Positions 24,612 through 34,818 of a stretch of 47,358 nt of DNA are shown here, in pieces. A model generated the notes under the pieces. The model saw only the letters and a list, made by a program, of their open reading frames with translations, was not told the DNA's origin and did no database searches. Numbering within the stretch: position 1 is the stretch's first letter; every line of letters begins with the position of its first letter. The stretch is from Fomitopsis serialis (Eukaryota; Basidiomycota; Agaricomycetes; Polyporales; Fomitopsidaceae): the NCBI RefSeq assembly GCF_022376445.1, contig NW_025955268.1, positions 1 to 47,358 of the forward strand. The letters run 5' to 3'. The position numbers and the translations under genes were made by a program.

Positions 24612-24846
24612 GATGCAGTGACTATCCGATTTTTTGAGTAAGTATGTCTTCAATCAGAACAGCGCGGGGGCGTACCTCGTCAGCTGTGGGCTAACGGTGT
24701 CAAAGTCTGAGAGCTAGAGGCTACCGGCTCAAATCCAGTTATACGGACGCAAACACGGAGCAACGGAGTGCGCGAAGCATCATGCATCATAAACAAAGGC
24801 GACTGATATAGTGGCTGGATTCCACAAATTCCAACAAAGAAAAGCC

Positions 24847-25521
24847 ACTTCCTAATTTGCCGATGCAGAAGTCATGAAATACAGCATCGAGGATATCCTC
24901 CACATCAATCACGCCAGAGATTTTGCCAATTGCCTGTGCGGCGTAGCGGAGTTCTTCCGCAGCCAGCACTACGTCCTCCGCGTCTGGGATAAGCCCCGCG
25001 ATCAGAGCCTGTTTCCTACGACGATCGAAGCATGCGCTCACCATAGCATAGGAAGGCATCCAGAAACTGCAGTGCATGCTCCAGGTTGACATGATGCCGG
25101 GCATGAGTTATCAGCGGACGGTCATCCGTATTCTGCTCTTGATGTACGTCGTACCTGCAGGACGGTCAGAGCACATGTCGAAGCGCGACACGTGGACACT
25201 GACCGCTCCTGTAATGCCTGTGCGAATCCGTCTAGGAAGTCTTGCGTACCCTTACCCGTAGCCAGGCTGACGACCCATCCTCTGCTGGTTCCAAGGGCAT
25301 CCAGTACAGCTGAAACTCGGTTCGGCGTGATGTCCGCCACGTCTGACTTGTTCAAGAGCACGTAGGTGTCCGGCGCGATGAGCGAGGCCACGGAAGGCGG
25401 AACGGGGCTGATCGTGGATCCCTTCACGACGTCCGGCAGTGAAAGCACGCAAAGAGAGACGTTCGTCGATTCAACTCTGAGGAGAGGTGTCAGCTCGAGA
25501 CGTTCCGGATGTTGAACGTTT
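24847..25521 (-). pseudogene. Truncated duplicate of the MSS1 3' end (last three exons)
   Basis: The segment matches 27365-28030 of the full MSS1 gene. From 24866 to about 25340 I count only four substitutions; divergence grows toward 25521, where similarity stops inside the MSS1 intron. Splice sites and frames of the three exons are kept, and a 3-nt deletion near 25412 is in frame. The normal terminal FCIGK is followed by further codons because the stop was lost by substitution (near 24859), giving about 22 extra residues. No G1-G4 GTPase motifs are included, so it cannot be a working enzyme. It lies directly upstream of SET copy 2, exactly as the full MSS1 lies upstream of SET copy 3. Confidence 0.9.
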
Positions 25522-25838
25522 GAACCACGATCGATTCGATCGAGATCTGACTTATGTATCCGAGTCCTCGAGTGCTGAGGTGCTCAACCTCTCAAGCTGA
25601 TCAAGTGGGTTGTGTATTAAGAGTCCTCGTTTTAATATGTTCACCTCATTGCCGAAAGCGCAACCCTACGATCTGCCGTAGTCAGGTATCATAATGTGTG
25701 GCGCCATGCTCCGATTGCATACAAGCGACATACGTATATGAATACAGTCACTACTAGTACAATTTCTTGAACAGACGTCCATAACATCGAGGCCAATACA
25801 AATCAAAGGCCCTTGAGGACCCGCCCCTAAAGGCCCCC
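25522..25838. repeat. Flank element F2 downstream of SET copy 3
   Basis: This is the second copy of the element described at 22824-23055, beginning with the palindromic CGATCG-ATT-CGATCG core at 25528-25542. It adjoins the end of the MSS1 fragment, so the duplication junction lies near 25521-25526. No coding sequence is seen. Confidence 0.65.
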
Positions 25839-27071
25839 CTAAGGCCAGCTGCAATGAATGCCGCGAGCCCGTATGCTGGATGTCATGATTTTTCCATGTT
25901 TATCAACCTGAGAAACCTCCCATGCGTCCTCCCCGAGCGTCGCCACATATGCCTGTCTGGCCTCCCTCAACCACTTCAGCGCCACCGTATGGCCTTCCCG
26001 TGCCATAAGCATACGACTTCCCAGGAATGCGATAGTCGCGTAGCTTATCATCATGCCTTCCTCCCGCGCGTACCCCAGCACATGCTGGAGAGACTCGTCT
26101 GACGTCGTGACGTACGAGGAGGAGTACAAGGCACTCTGCAACGCGTCTCGCACCTGCGTGACCATCTTCCTACGCTGATCGCTGCGCCTCACGTCCGCCG
26201 GCGTGGCATTGAAACACGTCTTGCAGCGGCATTTGCACGAGTACCGCGCCTTCATATAGGCGTGCCGCTCCGCCTGCGTGAGGGCGAAGGTGTAGCTGAC
26301 CGTGATCTCCTCGCCAGCGGCGATGTCCCGCTTGGCGAGAAACTGCCCGCACCACCTCGTCTTGGACCACTGGTAGTTGGTGTTGGCCACGCAGTCGTGA
26401 TTTGCGCGAGACAACGTGAGGAATGTCGCGGCGAATTCGACGGGATTATCTTCGGCATCGTCCATGGGCCCGGAGTCGAACGAGTTGATGGCGGCACGGC
26501 CGAGGAGCGGATGGGATAGCGCCCCGGGGGCGCAAGAGCCTGTCAGCGCCATGAACGACTCGCGCACGCTCTCTGAGAGGGCGGCGAGAGCGGCGTCGTT
26601 GAACGACGAGTCGGCGAAGGGCGTCTTCGACGAGAGTATAGTTGGCCGTTCGGCAACTATCAGCTCGCCGGCCTTAATGAGCCGCGTCGCGAACATCCCC
26701 AGACCCTTCTGCCCCGTCTCCTCAATCCGGAAAGGGCTCGCCTCACCGCAGCCCGGGAGTGGCTTCCGCATAGCGTCCTCGCCGAATGGCATGAGGTATT
26801 CGAGTTCCACCCGGGATCCCACCATGACCAACCCCGTGTCGCCGCCGTCCGTCGAATAGGTACAATAACAAGGAGAGAGCAGTCGAAGTCTGCTATCTGC
26901 CAGTTGTCCTGTCTTGCTTTTGTTTTCTCCGTAACGGACAAGGTGAAAACGAGATGCACTCGCAGCTCCAGCCGGCGGTAGCGGGGTGCTCTGCGAATCT
27001 GTCTCTGACTTCGCGCTGGTGCGCTTCTTATGTTTCTTCCGGGAGCCACGCTTCTTGTTCTGCGAGTCCAT
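25839..27071 (-). CDS. SET-domain protein, array copy 3, shortened N-terminus
   Basis: This is an intronless gene of 410 aa. The N-terminus MDSQNKKRGSRKKHKKR looks like a decayed version of MYSQMKRGFLK and is followed by a strongly basic stretch; the second KRGFL motif and its linker are missing. The SET core is kept (GLGMFATRLIKAGEL, FLTLSRANHDCVANTNYQW, AGEEITVSY) together with the cysteine cluster CKCRCKTC and the end GIHCSWP. The basic Lys-rich start might act as a nuclear signal, which is inference. It diverges from copies 1 and 2 by about half of its residues although it sits next to the presumed parental MSS1 gene, about 300 nt downstream of that gene's stop. Confidence 0.9.
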   Translation of the reverse strand: MDSQNKKRGSRKKHKKRTSAKSETDSQSTPLPPAGAASASRFHLVRYGENKSKTGQLADSRLRLLSPCYCTYSTDGGDTGLVMVGSRVELEYLMPFGEDAMRKPLPGCGEASPFRIEETGQKGLGMFATRLIKAGELIVAERPTILSSKTPFADSSFNDAALAALSESVRESFMALTGSCAPGALSHPLLGRAAINSFDSGPMDDAEDNPVEFAATFLTLSRANHDCVANTNYQWSKTRWCGQFLAKRDIAAGEEITVSYTFALTQAERHAYMKARYSCKCRCKTCFNATPADVRRSDQRRKMVTQVRDALQSALYSSSYVTTSDESLQHVLGYAREEGMMISYATIAFLGSRMLMAREGHTVALKWLREARQAYVATLGEDAWEVSQVDKHGKIMTSSIRARGIHCSWP

Positions 27072-27368
27072 GACGCACTGTCAAATTGATGTACATAATT
27101 TAGGACTATCGACGCGACGGACTAGGTGAGGGGGGAGGGAACATACCTCACAGCTATGATGCGACGACGCAATGGGTGGTTGCTCAAGCGAACGGTATCA
27201 CCTTGACTTATATGAGTGCAACTACAGTTCACGAAGCCTTCGGACGGTCAAGAGACCGTTGCTCCATGGAAAGGGGCGACACAGTGCACGAGGTATCAAG
27301 TAACAAGCACACAGCGATCGCTGCGGTAACTCGCCTTCTCAGAATGTAGACACAGGGAAAGTACCTTC

Positions 27369-29373
27369 TCATTTTCCGATGCAGAAGTCACGAAATACAG
27401 CATCGAGGATATCCTCCACGTCAATCACGCCAGAGATTTTGCCAATTGCCTGTGCGGCGTAGCGGAGTTCTTCCGCAGCCAGCACTACGTCCTCCGCGTC
27501 TGGGATAAGCCCCGCGATCAGAGCCTGTTTCCTACGACGATCGAAGCATGCGCTCACCATAGCATAGGAAGGCATCCAGAAACTGCAGTGCATGCTCCAG
27601 GTTGACACGATGCCGGGCATGAGTTATCAGCGGACGGTCATCCGTATTCTGCTCTTGATGTACGTCGTACCTGCAGGACGGTCAGAGCACATGTCGAAGC
27701 GCGACACGTGGACACTAACCGCTCCTGTAATGCCTGTGCGAATCCGTCTAGGAAGTCTTGCGTACCCTTACCCGTAGCCAGGCTGACGACCCATCCTCTG
27801 CTGGTTCCAAGGGCATCCAGTACAGCTGAAACTCGGTTCGGCGTGATGTCCGCCACGTCTGACTTGTTCAAAAGCACGTAGGTGTCCGGTGCGATGAGCG
27901 AGGCCACGGAAGGCGGAATGACGGGACTGTTCGTGGATCCCTCTACGACGTCCGGCAGTGAAAGCACGCAAAGCGAGACGTCCGTCGATTCAACTCTGAG
28001 GGGGGGGTGTCAGCTCAAGATGCTCCGGGTGTTTCCTGTTGTACTGACAGATTCCGCGCGCGTTCAACGCCTATGCTCTCAACCAGATCATCGGTCTGCC
28101 GTATACCAGCGGTGTCAGCGACAATCACGGGTAGGCCGCCTATATCTAGGGAGAGTTCCAGGATGTCTCGAGTCGTGCCCGGCACCGAGGTCACGATGGC
28201 CGCTTCTCGCTGAGCTGAAAGTTTGCCATCAACATTGGAGTCTGTGTCGGCCAGCCTCTACTTACCGAGGAAATTCAATAAGCTACTTTTACCCGCGTTG
28301 GGTGGTCCAAATATGGCCAGCCGTATACCGGACCGCAGGATTTCACCTCTTCGGTTGTCAGATAACTGCTCACGTATGCTCTGTGCTATATCTCGGGCAC
28401 GTTCTCTGGCTGTGGTTTGTCGGATACTCAGAAACAAGACACACGGAACAGGTCAACACCGACCTTGTTGAAATACACCTTCTTCGATGTCCTCGCCTTC
28501 TCCAAAATCGATGAGAGCCTCTACGAGAGCAAGGCATTGTATGATATCTTTCCTGAGCTTCTCAAAATGGTTTCGTGCAATACCCTGAGTGAATTCAGTG
28601 ACTGCAAGGAAGCATACTCTCAGATATCTCACACACCCCCGCTGCGATCAGCGCAGCCTTGCGCTGGCTTTCAGTTTCCGCATTTATTAGGTCATTCAAT
28701 CCCTCGACTTGGGTCAGGTCGAGACGACCACCCTTAAAGGCACGACGCGTGAACTCCCCAGCTTCCGCAAGACGACAGGCAGGGATGCAAGACAGAGCAG
28801 ACAGCACCGAAGACACGACAGCTCGACCAGAGTGAATATGCAGCTCTACAACATCTTCTGTGGTGAAGGACTTCGGCGCTGTACAGGCACTACGGATGAG
28901 GCACGTCGGGGCTACGTTACGAGGAACGAACCTTTGAAGTAGACCGCAAGGCCGTCGTCCAGAACATCTCCGGACACAGGGTGAGTGACTTTGCACCTGT
29001 ACATTTGCCAAGGTGTAGGATGATCGTTGCGAGGTCCATCCTTACGCGCTCCTCTGTTCACCACTGTCCTCCACACGAGCAGCGCGTCCGGACCCGATAT
29101 CCTGACAACCGCTACCCCGCCCTTTCCCGGAGGCGTTGAGAGCGCGTATATAGTCCTGCGCTGATTGTCCGACAACGGCAGCTGGCCTTCGTGCGCACGG
29201 AAGCCTCTCGACGCGGCAGCTTCATGCTGAGGGTTGCTCCGAACAGAAGTGCGGTGGTACCGGGCAGTGCCCGCGTGCTTCGCCGGTGCTCTGATGATCA
29301 ACCACTCCTTCGTCAGCAGCGTCGAGCCGTTACGGAAGACATGGCTTGCTGCAGAGAGGCGGCATCGCAGCAT
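27369..29373 (-). CDS. MSS1: Mitochondrial tRNA modification GTPase MSS1/MnmE (GTPBP3)
   Basis: Together with Mto1/MnmG this GTPase modifies the wobble uridine (position 34) of some mitochondrial tRNAs. Eight exons (29373-28932, 28878-28637, 28584-28464, 28409-28266, 28214-28049, 27995-27720, 27670-27558, 27499-27369) join without a phase error to 544 aa. The start is rich in Arg/Ser and acid-poor, as expected for a mitochondrial presequence. Then come [21 protein letters not shown], split here from the TrmE N-domain motif [14 protein letters not shown], the G1 loop GPPNAGKSS, the G2/G3 region VPGTTRD and DTAG, the G4 motif NKSD, and the C-terminal FCIGK box that binds the one-carbon donor. 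It is head-to-head with CNB1 across 229 nt. Its last three exons are duplicated at 24847-25521. Confidence 0.94.
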
Positions 29374-29602
29374 TCGAGATGGTCGACGCGGTCAGGTCGC
29401 GGAGGCCGAAATGAGCTGCCTTGATTCACGAAGCGACGAGTTCCCACGGACGCGCCGGAGGGGTCTTGGGCGCGAGTGGTTCTCCACACAGCCTGCTCTG
29501 AACTCTGCTTGCAATCCTCCTGCCTCCCTCTCCTCATCCTGCTCAATCTTTGCATCTGACGAACCATCTCTTGTACCTTTCACATAGGCGAGCTCGGCAA
29601 CC
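29374..29602. promoter_or_regulatory. Bidirectional intergenic region MSS1 / CNB1
   Basis: The two start codons are only 229 nt apart on opposite strands, so both promoters and 5' leaders must share this space. I see no clear TATA box and no further gene. Confidence 0.5.
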
Positions 29603-30495
29603 ATGGGTCAATCACGTACGTCGTGTGCTGCACACTTGACGGCCTACCTTACTGAGAGAGCGTGTCGTGCTCCACATACAGCGTCGCAATTCATGGAGGA
29701 CATGCAGAGGCGGTCCAACTGTGCGTCCGCTTCGCTCTTCCGGTCATTCTTTTGTCTCTGAAGCAGGGACTGCCACCATGTTCTGTCGTCCAGTCAACGC
29801 AAACGAGTTGGAGCGGCTGAAGAAGCGCTTCATGAAGCTGGACAGGTATGTGCGGCCGTTCATCACTTTATACAAGGCACTCAGACTGCTACGTGTCTAC
29901 AGTGATGGCTCTGGATCAATAGATCGCGAGGAATTCCTCCAAATCCCTCAAATCGCCAACAACCCACTCGCATCACGACTAATTGCCATCTTCGATGAAG
30001 AGTACGTGCTGCTGAGTTGTTCCGCACCTCAGCGCATCAATCTCAATTCCCGATAAACAGTGGAGGGGGAACGGTCGACTTCCAGGAGTTCGTCGGTGGT
30101 CTCAGCGCATTCAGTAGCCGAGGAGGTCGAGAAGAGAAGCTGAGATGTATGCGTGCGCCCCTCATGATCACAGTTCTTGGTCGCTCATGTGTTGCCTGTA
30201 CAGTTGCGTTCAAGGTCTATGACATGGATCGAGATGGTTTCATCTCGAACGGCGAGTTGTTCCTCGTGCTGAAGATGATGGTCGGAAATAACTTGAAGGA
30301 CGGGCAACTACAACAAATCGTCGACAAGACGATAATGGAGGCGGACAAGGACGGCGACGGCAAGCTCAGTTTCGAAGAGTTTGTCCAAATGGTGTCGAAT
30401 ACAGTGCGTCTCGCGCGTCGACCACATCCCTTCTGAAACTGACATCTGCTGCCCAGGATATTGTAAAGCAAATGACGCTAGAAGATCTGTTCTAG
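29603..30495 (+). CDS. CNB1: Calcineurin regulatory subunit B
   Basis: This is the Ca2+-binding regulatory subunit of the protein phosphatase calcineurin, which acts in stress and morphogenesis signalling. Seven exons (29603-29615, 29682-29720, 29794-29845, 29903-30001, 30061-30146, 30204-30403, 30457-30495) give 175 aa with perfect phases; the first coding exon is only 13 nt. MGQS at the start fits N-myristoylation at Gly2. Four EF-hand loops are visible: [36 protein letters not shown] and [12 protein letters not shown]. The end KQMTLEDLF is typical. The length matches fungal CNB1. It is convergent with ATP7 and divergent from MSS1. Confidence 0.96.
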
Positions 30496-30906
30496 TGCAG
30501 ATCAGTTGTATGTTCTGGTGTACGTTAGTCATTTCCATTAGCTCTATACCCTAGTGGTCTCCATGTCTCGCTATTCTTCGCGCATCGTTACGGCTCATGA
30601 TCTGCAATGTCATTCATGTCGCACTGGATCCTAATGACCATTGGTCAGACGCCTTTGCTGTTCGCTGTCCCGTGTAGCCAGTATCGCTCACAGCAATGCC
30701 GAACAGGGATAAATGCGACTGGCAGAGCCGTGATCGTCCACGATGAAGTGACTGTAGCTTCGCGCTGCCAGATACTGCAACCACGCCGACATCCGTTATC
30801 CACGATGGAACCAGACAGACACAGGAGCATAACGAGGTGGATAACCAATCTGATGTGCGCTATTGTGCGGCTGCGACTTCTATTGGTAAAGCATCGTAGC
30901 AACAAA
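30496..30906. other. Intergenic region between convergent CNB1 and ATP7
   Basis: 411 nt holding the two 3' ends. Small frames on both strands show no motif. Nothing else is recognised. Confidence 0.4.
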
Positions 30907-31761
30907 TTACATGAGCGAGAGGTCGCCAAACTTCTCCTTGTAGCCTGTACAGAGCGTAGCATGAGTATGAGCAGCGAACAGATGTGATCGCGGAACATTG
31001 GTACGTACCCGGCACGGACCACTTGCCCTTCTTCAGCATGGTTTCGACAGCCTCGACAATGCGCGGGTGCGCCTGGCCGACCTCCTCCGCCTGCAGAAGT
31101 GTGAATTCGCGATGCATAAGACGTAATGCATGCATGAGCACGTACGGTGAGGTCCTCGAAAGGCCGTGCATCCTCGATGTTCGCAAGGGTAGCTTGGAGA
31201 TCCTTCAACTCAACATCGATCTTCTCCGTCGTCTCCTTCGCCTTCGCGACCTGTTGTTCGCAGCGCGATGACACGGTGACACAACGCAGAGGGCACAATG
31301 CCATAGTGAGCAGTGCTTCTTCAGACTGAGTACGCGACACATACCGCCTTCGCCTCGAATGCCTCAATCGCCTTGAGCTGCGTGCTCACGTCGTAGGTGA
31401 TGGGCTTGAACTCGCTGAGGAGCTTCTCGGTCTCGTCGACGATCGCCTTGTTCTTCAGGATGGAGCGGTAGTGCGCGAGGTCGACCGTCGTGGGCTGCGC
31501 TGCAGCCTGCGCGTGGATGCGCTGGGCGTCCGCGTGCCGCTTGCGGAAGGCCTGGAGAGACGCGACGGTCTCTGGTTGTAGATGTGTGATTTAGCTCGAC
31601 GCAACGATCACATTCAAGCAAACATACTGACCCTTGGAGAGACCAAGAGAGGAGTAGACACGGGTGAAGTCCTGTATGACGTGCCATCCATGAATTGGAG
31701 GCATAACCGAGAAAAAGAAAACACGACGTACCACCGCTGCAGCGGCTGCTTTTGAGGCCAT
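30907..31761 (-). CDS. ATP7: Mitochondrial F1F0 ATP synthase subunit d
   Basis: Subunit d is part of the peripheral stalk of the mitochondrial ATP synthase. Six exons (31761-31732, 31671-31632, 31571-31345, 31250-31146, 31090-31009, 30944-30907) give 173 aa with exact phases, the usual length. Diagnostic stretches: [20 protein letters not shown] at the start, [53 protein letters not shown], and the ending [17 protein letters not shown]. The central part is helical with many charged residues ([18 protein letters not shown]). Palindromic repeats lie 265-310 nt upstream of the start (see the regulatory entry). No damage is seen. Confidence 0.94.
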
Positions 31762-32281
31762 GGCAAGCTACACAACGCTCGATCAGCAGATAGCAAACGG
31801 AGCGGGAAAGCGAAGCAGCCTCACAGAATGAATGGGGGATCGTGGAGGTCGTCACGCAGGCCGTCAAGCTCTGTCCGAACGTCGCCGGAAACAGCCGAGA
31901 AAGTACGGGCGCTTCTGCCCGGGTCCTCCGTGTGCGCGACACCCGACCCGCTCAGGGCCGTGTTTATATTGTACTTAGCTGTCATACGGTTGTAATGGGA
32001 CCGGTGTAGGAGAGGCGACACAAGGATGGTACAATTGTACTTGATACACCATGGTACCATTGTACTTGATTTTTCTCTCCTTGCTGTGCTACATTCTATG
32101 TTCAATAGTACTGCTGCTACGAAGTCCAGATACCAATTGCAACACCTCTTCTCTTCTAGTTCCGAACCAGTACAACAACATCAGACAAACGTCAGGACGA
32201 TACAATTGGTACTACTTGAACATTAAGTGTGTGGTAATACAGTATGTTGTCGTTATGAAGGTGCGAGGCTCGAGGATGGGA
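31762..32281. other. Intergenic region between the ATP7 start and the hexokinase end
   Basis: This region is richer in A/T than its surroundings. It contains the paired palindromic repeat at 32026-32070 and a weaker third copy near 32197-32222. No gene is supported. Confidence 0.45.
32026..32070. repeat. Paired 20-nt direct repeats with internal palindromes upstream of ATP7
   Basis: ATGGTACAATTGTACTTGAT (32026-32045) and ATGGTACCATTGTACTTGAT (32051-32070) differ at one base and are separated by ACACC. The first contains the perfect 12-nt palindrome GTACAATTGTAC (32029-32040); the second starts with the palindrome ATGGTACCAT (32051-32060). This looks like a tandem binding site or the remnant of a small element; the sequence alone does not decide. 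Confidence 0.7.
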
Positions 32282-34818
32282 CTACAGGCCTTGCTTGACG
32301 GCCTGCAGGGCGCACAGCGCAGCTAGAAAAGGCATCAATAAGTGAAGACCAATAACAGACAACCACTGCGCGACATGGCATACCTCCTGCACCACTCCCG
32401 TCCTTGGCCAAATCGATCTCAACTCGCTTCTCCACCGCTTCTCCGACAAGAGCACTAAGTGATGCACGGAGACGAGTCTGGAAGTTAGGGTAGTGTTGAA
32501 TCAAACTGCAACCGAGACAGTGAGCCGTGGATTTGTGCGCATGCTACTGTCGTGACTTACCTGCCATCGACACCAATGATGATGTTCTCCTCAGGCTCGG
32601 GTGTGCCTCCACCAAGTGTCGCGTGTCCAGTCTGTACAAGCACCGCAGCGAGCGCAGTACCGCTCAACCTTGCCGCGCGGTTCGCCACCAACGAAGCTGC
32701 CCAGCGGACAGTCGCCGCATCTCGCAGAGAGACATCCTCAGGCTCGAGCAGGAGTCTCTGGACAAGAATGCCACGGATCCGCTCGAGGCGCGAGAGGTCC
32801 TGGGGACCCAGCGCCTCCACGTCCGTGAAGTGTGCACTCTGCCATCGGACTGACCGTTCACCTTGACCTCAGTGTCGCGCCCCGACTCCCACGCCTCTTC
32901 GACCTCACTCATGACAGCGGTATCGAGGCCGTAGTGCGTGTTCAGGGCAACGCTCGCCCTACCATTGAACAGAAGCGATTTGGGCGCAGCGTCGACGAGT
33001 GCGAGGAGGATATTCCGCGTGATTTCGCCGAGGTACATGCCCGAGATGAACTTCTCGAACGCTTGATAGCGCGGGTTGATCGACTCGCGGTCCAACTTGT
33101 TATCGTAGGGCGTCGTCGGCAGCTTCGTGCGCTGTCAGATATATATTATGTCAGAGCTGGTCTAAGCTTCGTGAGTGCCTTGCATACAGTGTTGTTGAAC
33201 GCGCCCCATTCCGTGTTGATGATCATGTAGCCGCCGTCCTTCCGTGCTGGAGAGTCACCAAGCTTCGTGATGTTGTCGACCTTCTCGACGTACGCGCCGT
33301 TGGTACCGGTGCCGAAAATAGCACCTTGTGAAGAAGCTATCTAGTCGGATGTCATCGATTATGTATACAACACATACCGAGAAGACACGATCCGGCGCTG
33401 TATGCTCGCGAAAGTAGCGTACCGACGGTCTGGCGTAAACGTCAATCAGATATTTTCTTCGAGGCAGTTTTGGCACCTACATCGTTTACCAAGGCCACAC
33501 AACGGACGTGTAGATGTTTCCTGTCGAAAGCATCTTGAAGGAGACGAACGACATCGTTGCCGACTGCGTTCTTTGCTGAAAATCCCTTCGTCCACGTGAG
33601 GATCTTGCCCTGGTTCAATGCGGTCTGCTCAACCGGGAAACTGAAGGTAAGGCCTAGCGGCACGGCAGGCGCAGAGATGGTATCGAAAGGATTGGCGATA
33701 TCATGTGAGGGGCTGATCGGACCGCCGACGCTTGAATGTTCCGTAAGAAACGCGTCGACAGAGTCTGCCAGATAGTCTGCAAAACGCCAGAAACATCAAC
33801 ACCACAGATAATGATGCCATGGACTGTTCAACTTTACCGAATAGCACAGAAGCTTCACCCGTCTTCAGTGCTTCAGACACCTTGTATTTCTGTTGCTTCA
33901 TGGAGAACTCATGGTTGCCGAGTAGCGTAACCTCGCAAACTCGTCTCCAGAGGTCGGTCAGGGTATCATCGTCACATCAAGCAGACTTGGGGCCTACAGG
34001 TTCGTTCCTCCGAGATCAAGGGCTAGAAAGGTGCTGAAACCGCGTCGTCGGTAAGCTATCGGGGTCTGCTCTGCACCACACGCGATATGCACACATGGCT
34101 GCTCCACCGAAGTCTGTATTCACTTCGTCGACCATGCTGTTCAGAGTCGCGTGAAGAAGCATCCTTGCACGCATGTGGCTCGCACACGACCATGGATGCG
34201 ATCACATGCATCGCGACACAACTGGACTGGCGCTCTTCTCCCTTCTGTCGGAAATTCGGTGCGCATACGCGAATCGATCGGAGAGCGTGGTCACGAAGAA
34301 TATCAGGGATTCTCCGAGAAAGGCACGGCGGGTGATCGACCAGTGAAGCTACGTAGTTAGACCGAGCTGCCTTTCTGGGAGCGCTGGTCGCGGAAGTAGA
34401 CCGGGTCCGCATGAGAACGGGACGATGACAGCGGGGACGCACGCTCCGTTGCGATCCGCGTGCAGCAGCGCAGGAGAGGGGTTTGACACGTAGCAGTCGG
34501 GGAGAAGCATGCGCGCGCAAAGGACAGTGGTGAGGAAAGTGAACTCACCCAGTTTCTGTGCCGTTCGGTACACCCGTCACAAACGTCGGGCTACCCGTCC
34601 TAGATGAGCAGAGATGTACGCGCAAATATACGCGTGGAAGCATACATCATAGCCATCGGATGATTATATTCTCCCAGTCCAGCGCGAAAGTCCTCGAGGA
34701 ATTGCTTCGTGATTTCGATGAGCCCATCCTCCTCGAGGCGGAACTGCTCCTCGATGTCGTCTAGTATCTTGCGCTCCGTCTTCACGGACGCGCCATATAG
34801 CGCAGCCAGCTTGGTCAT
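32282..34818 (-). CDS. Hexokinase
   Basis: It phosphorylates hexoses with ATP at the entry to glycolysis and in fungi can also signal glucose. Ten exons: 34818-34646, 34599-34549, 34033-33998, 33944-33838, 33776-33481, 33429-33378, 33324-33188, 33131-32561, 32505-32384, 32322-32282; about 528 aa. Motifs: [13 protein letters not shown], the phosphate-binding [10 protein letters not shown], the sugar-binding [46 protein letters not shown], and near the end [31 protein letters not shown] and [15 protein letters not shown] one-base deletion near 32838-32841 breaks the frame in the variable linker; one added base restores the exon phases exactly. The second intron is unusually long (515 nt). It could be called HXK or GLK; I leave the symbol open. 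Confidence 0.93.

Noticed and set aside
24612..24653. In-frame upstream ATG extending SET copy 2 by 14 residues
   Set aside because: The start at 24611 gives the same N-terminal motif and almost the same length as SET copy 1.
24730..24745. tRNA B-box-like string (GGCTCAAATCC)
   Set aside because: No cloverleaf or A-box could be placed around it; no other tRNA-like site was found in the window.
27500..27557. Frameshift in the MSS1 C-terminal region
   Set aside because: The open frame there ends, but a normal 58-nt GT-AG intron with branch site resolves it exactly, and the duplicate shares the same sequence.
28410..28463. Frameshift between MSS1 exons 3 and 4
   Set aside because: Using the acceptor at 28410 gives a 54-nt intron and the family-typical QARERARD, so no error is needed.
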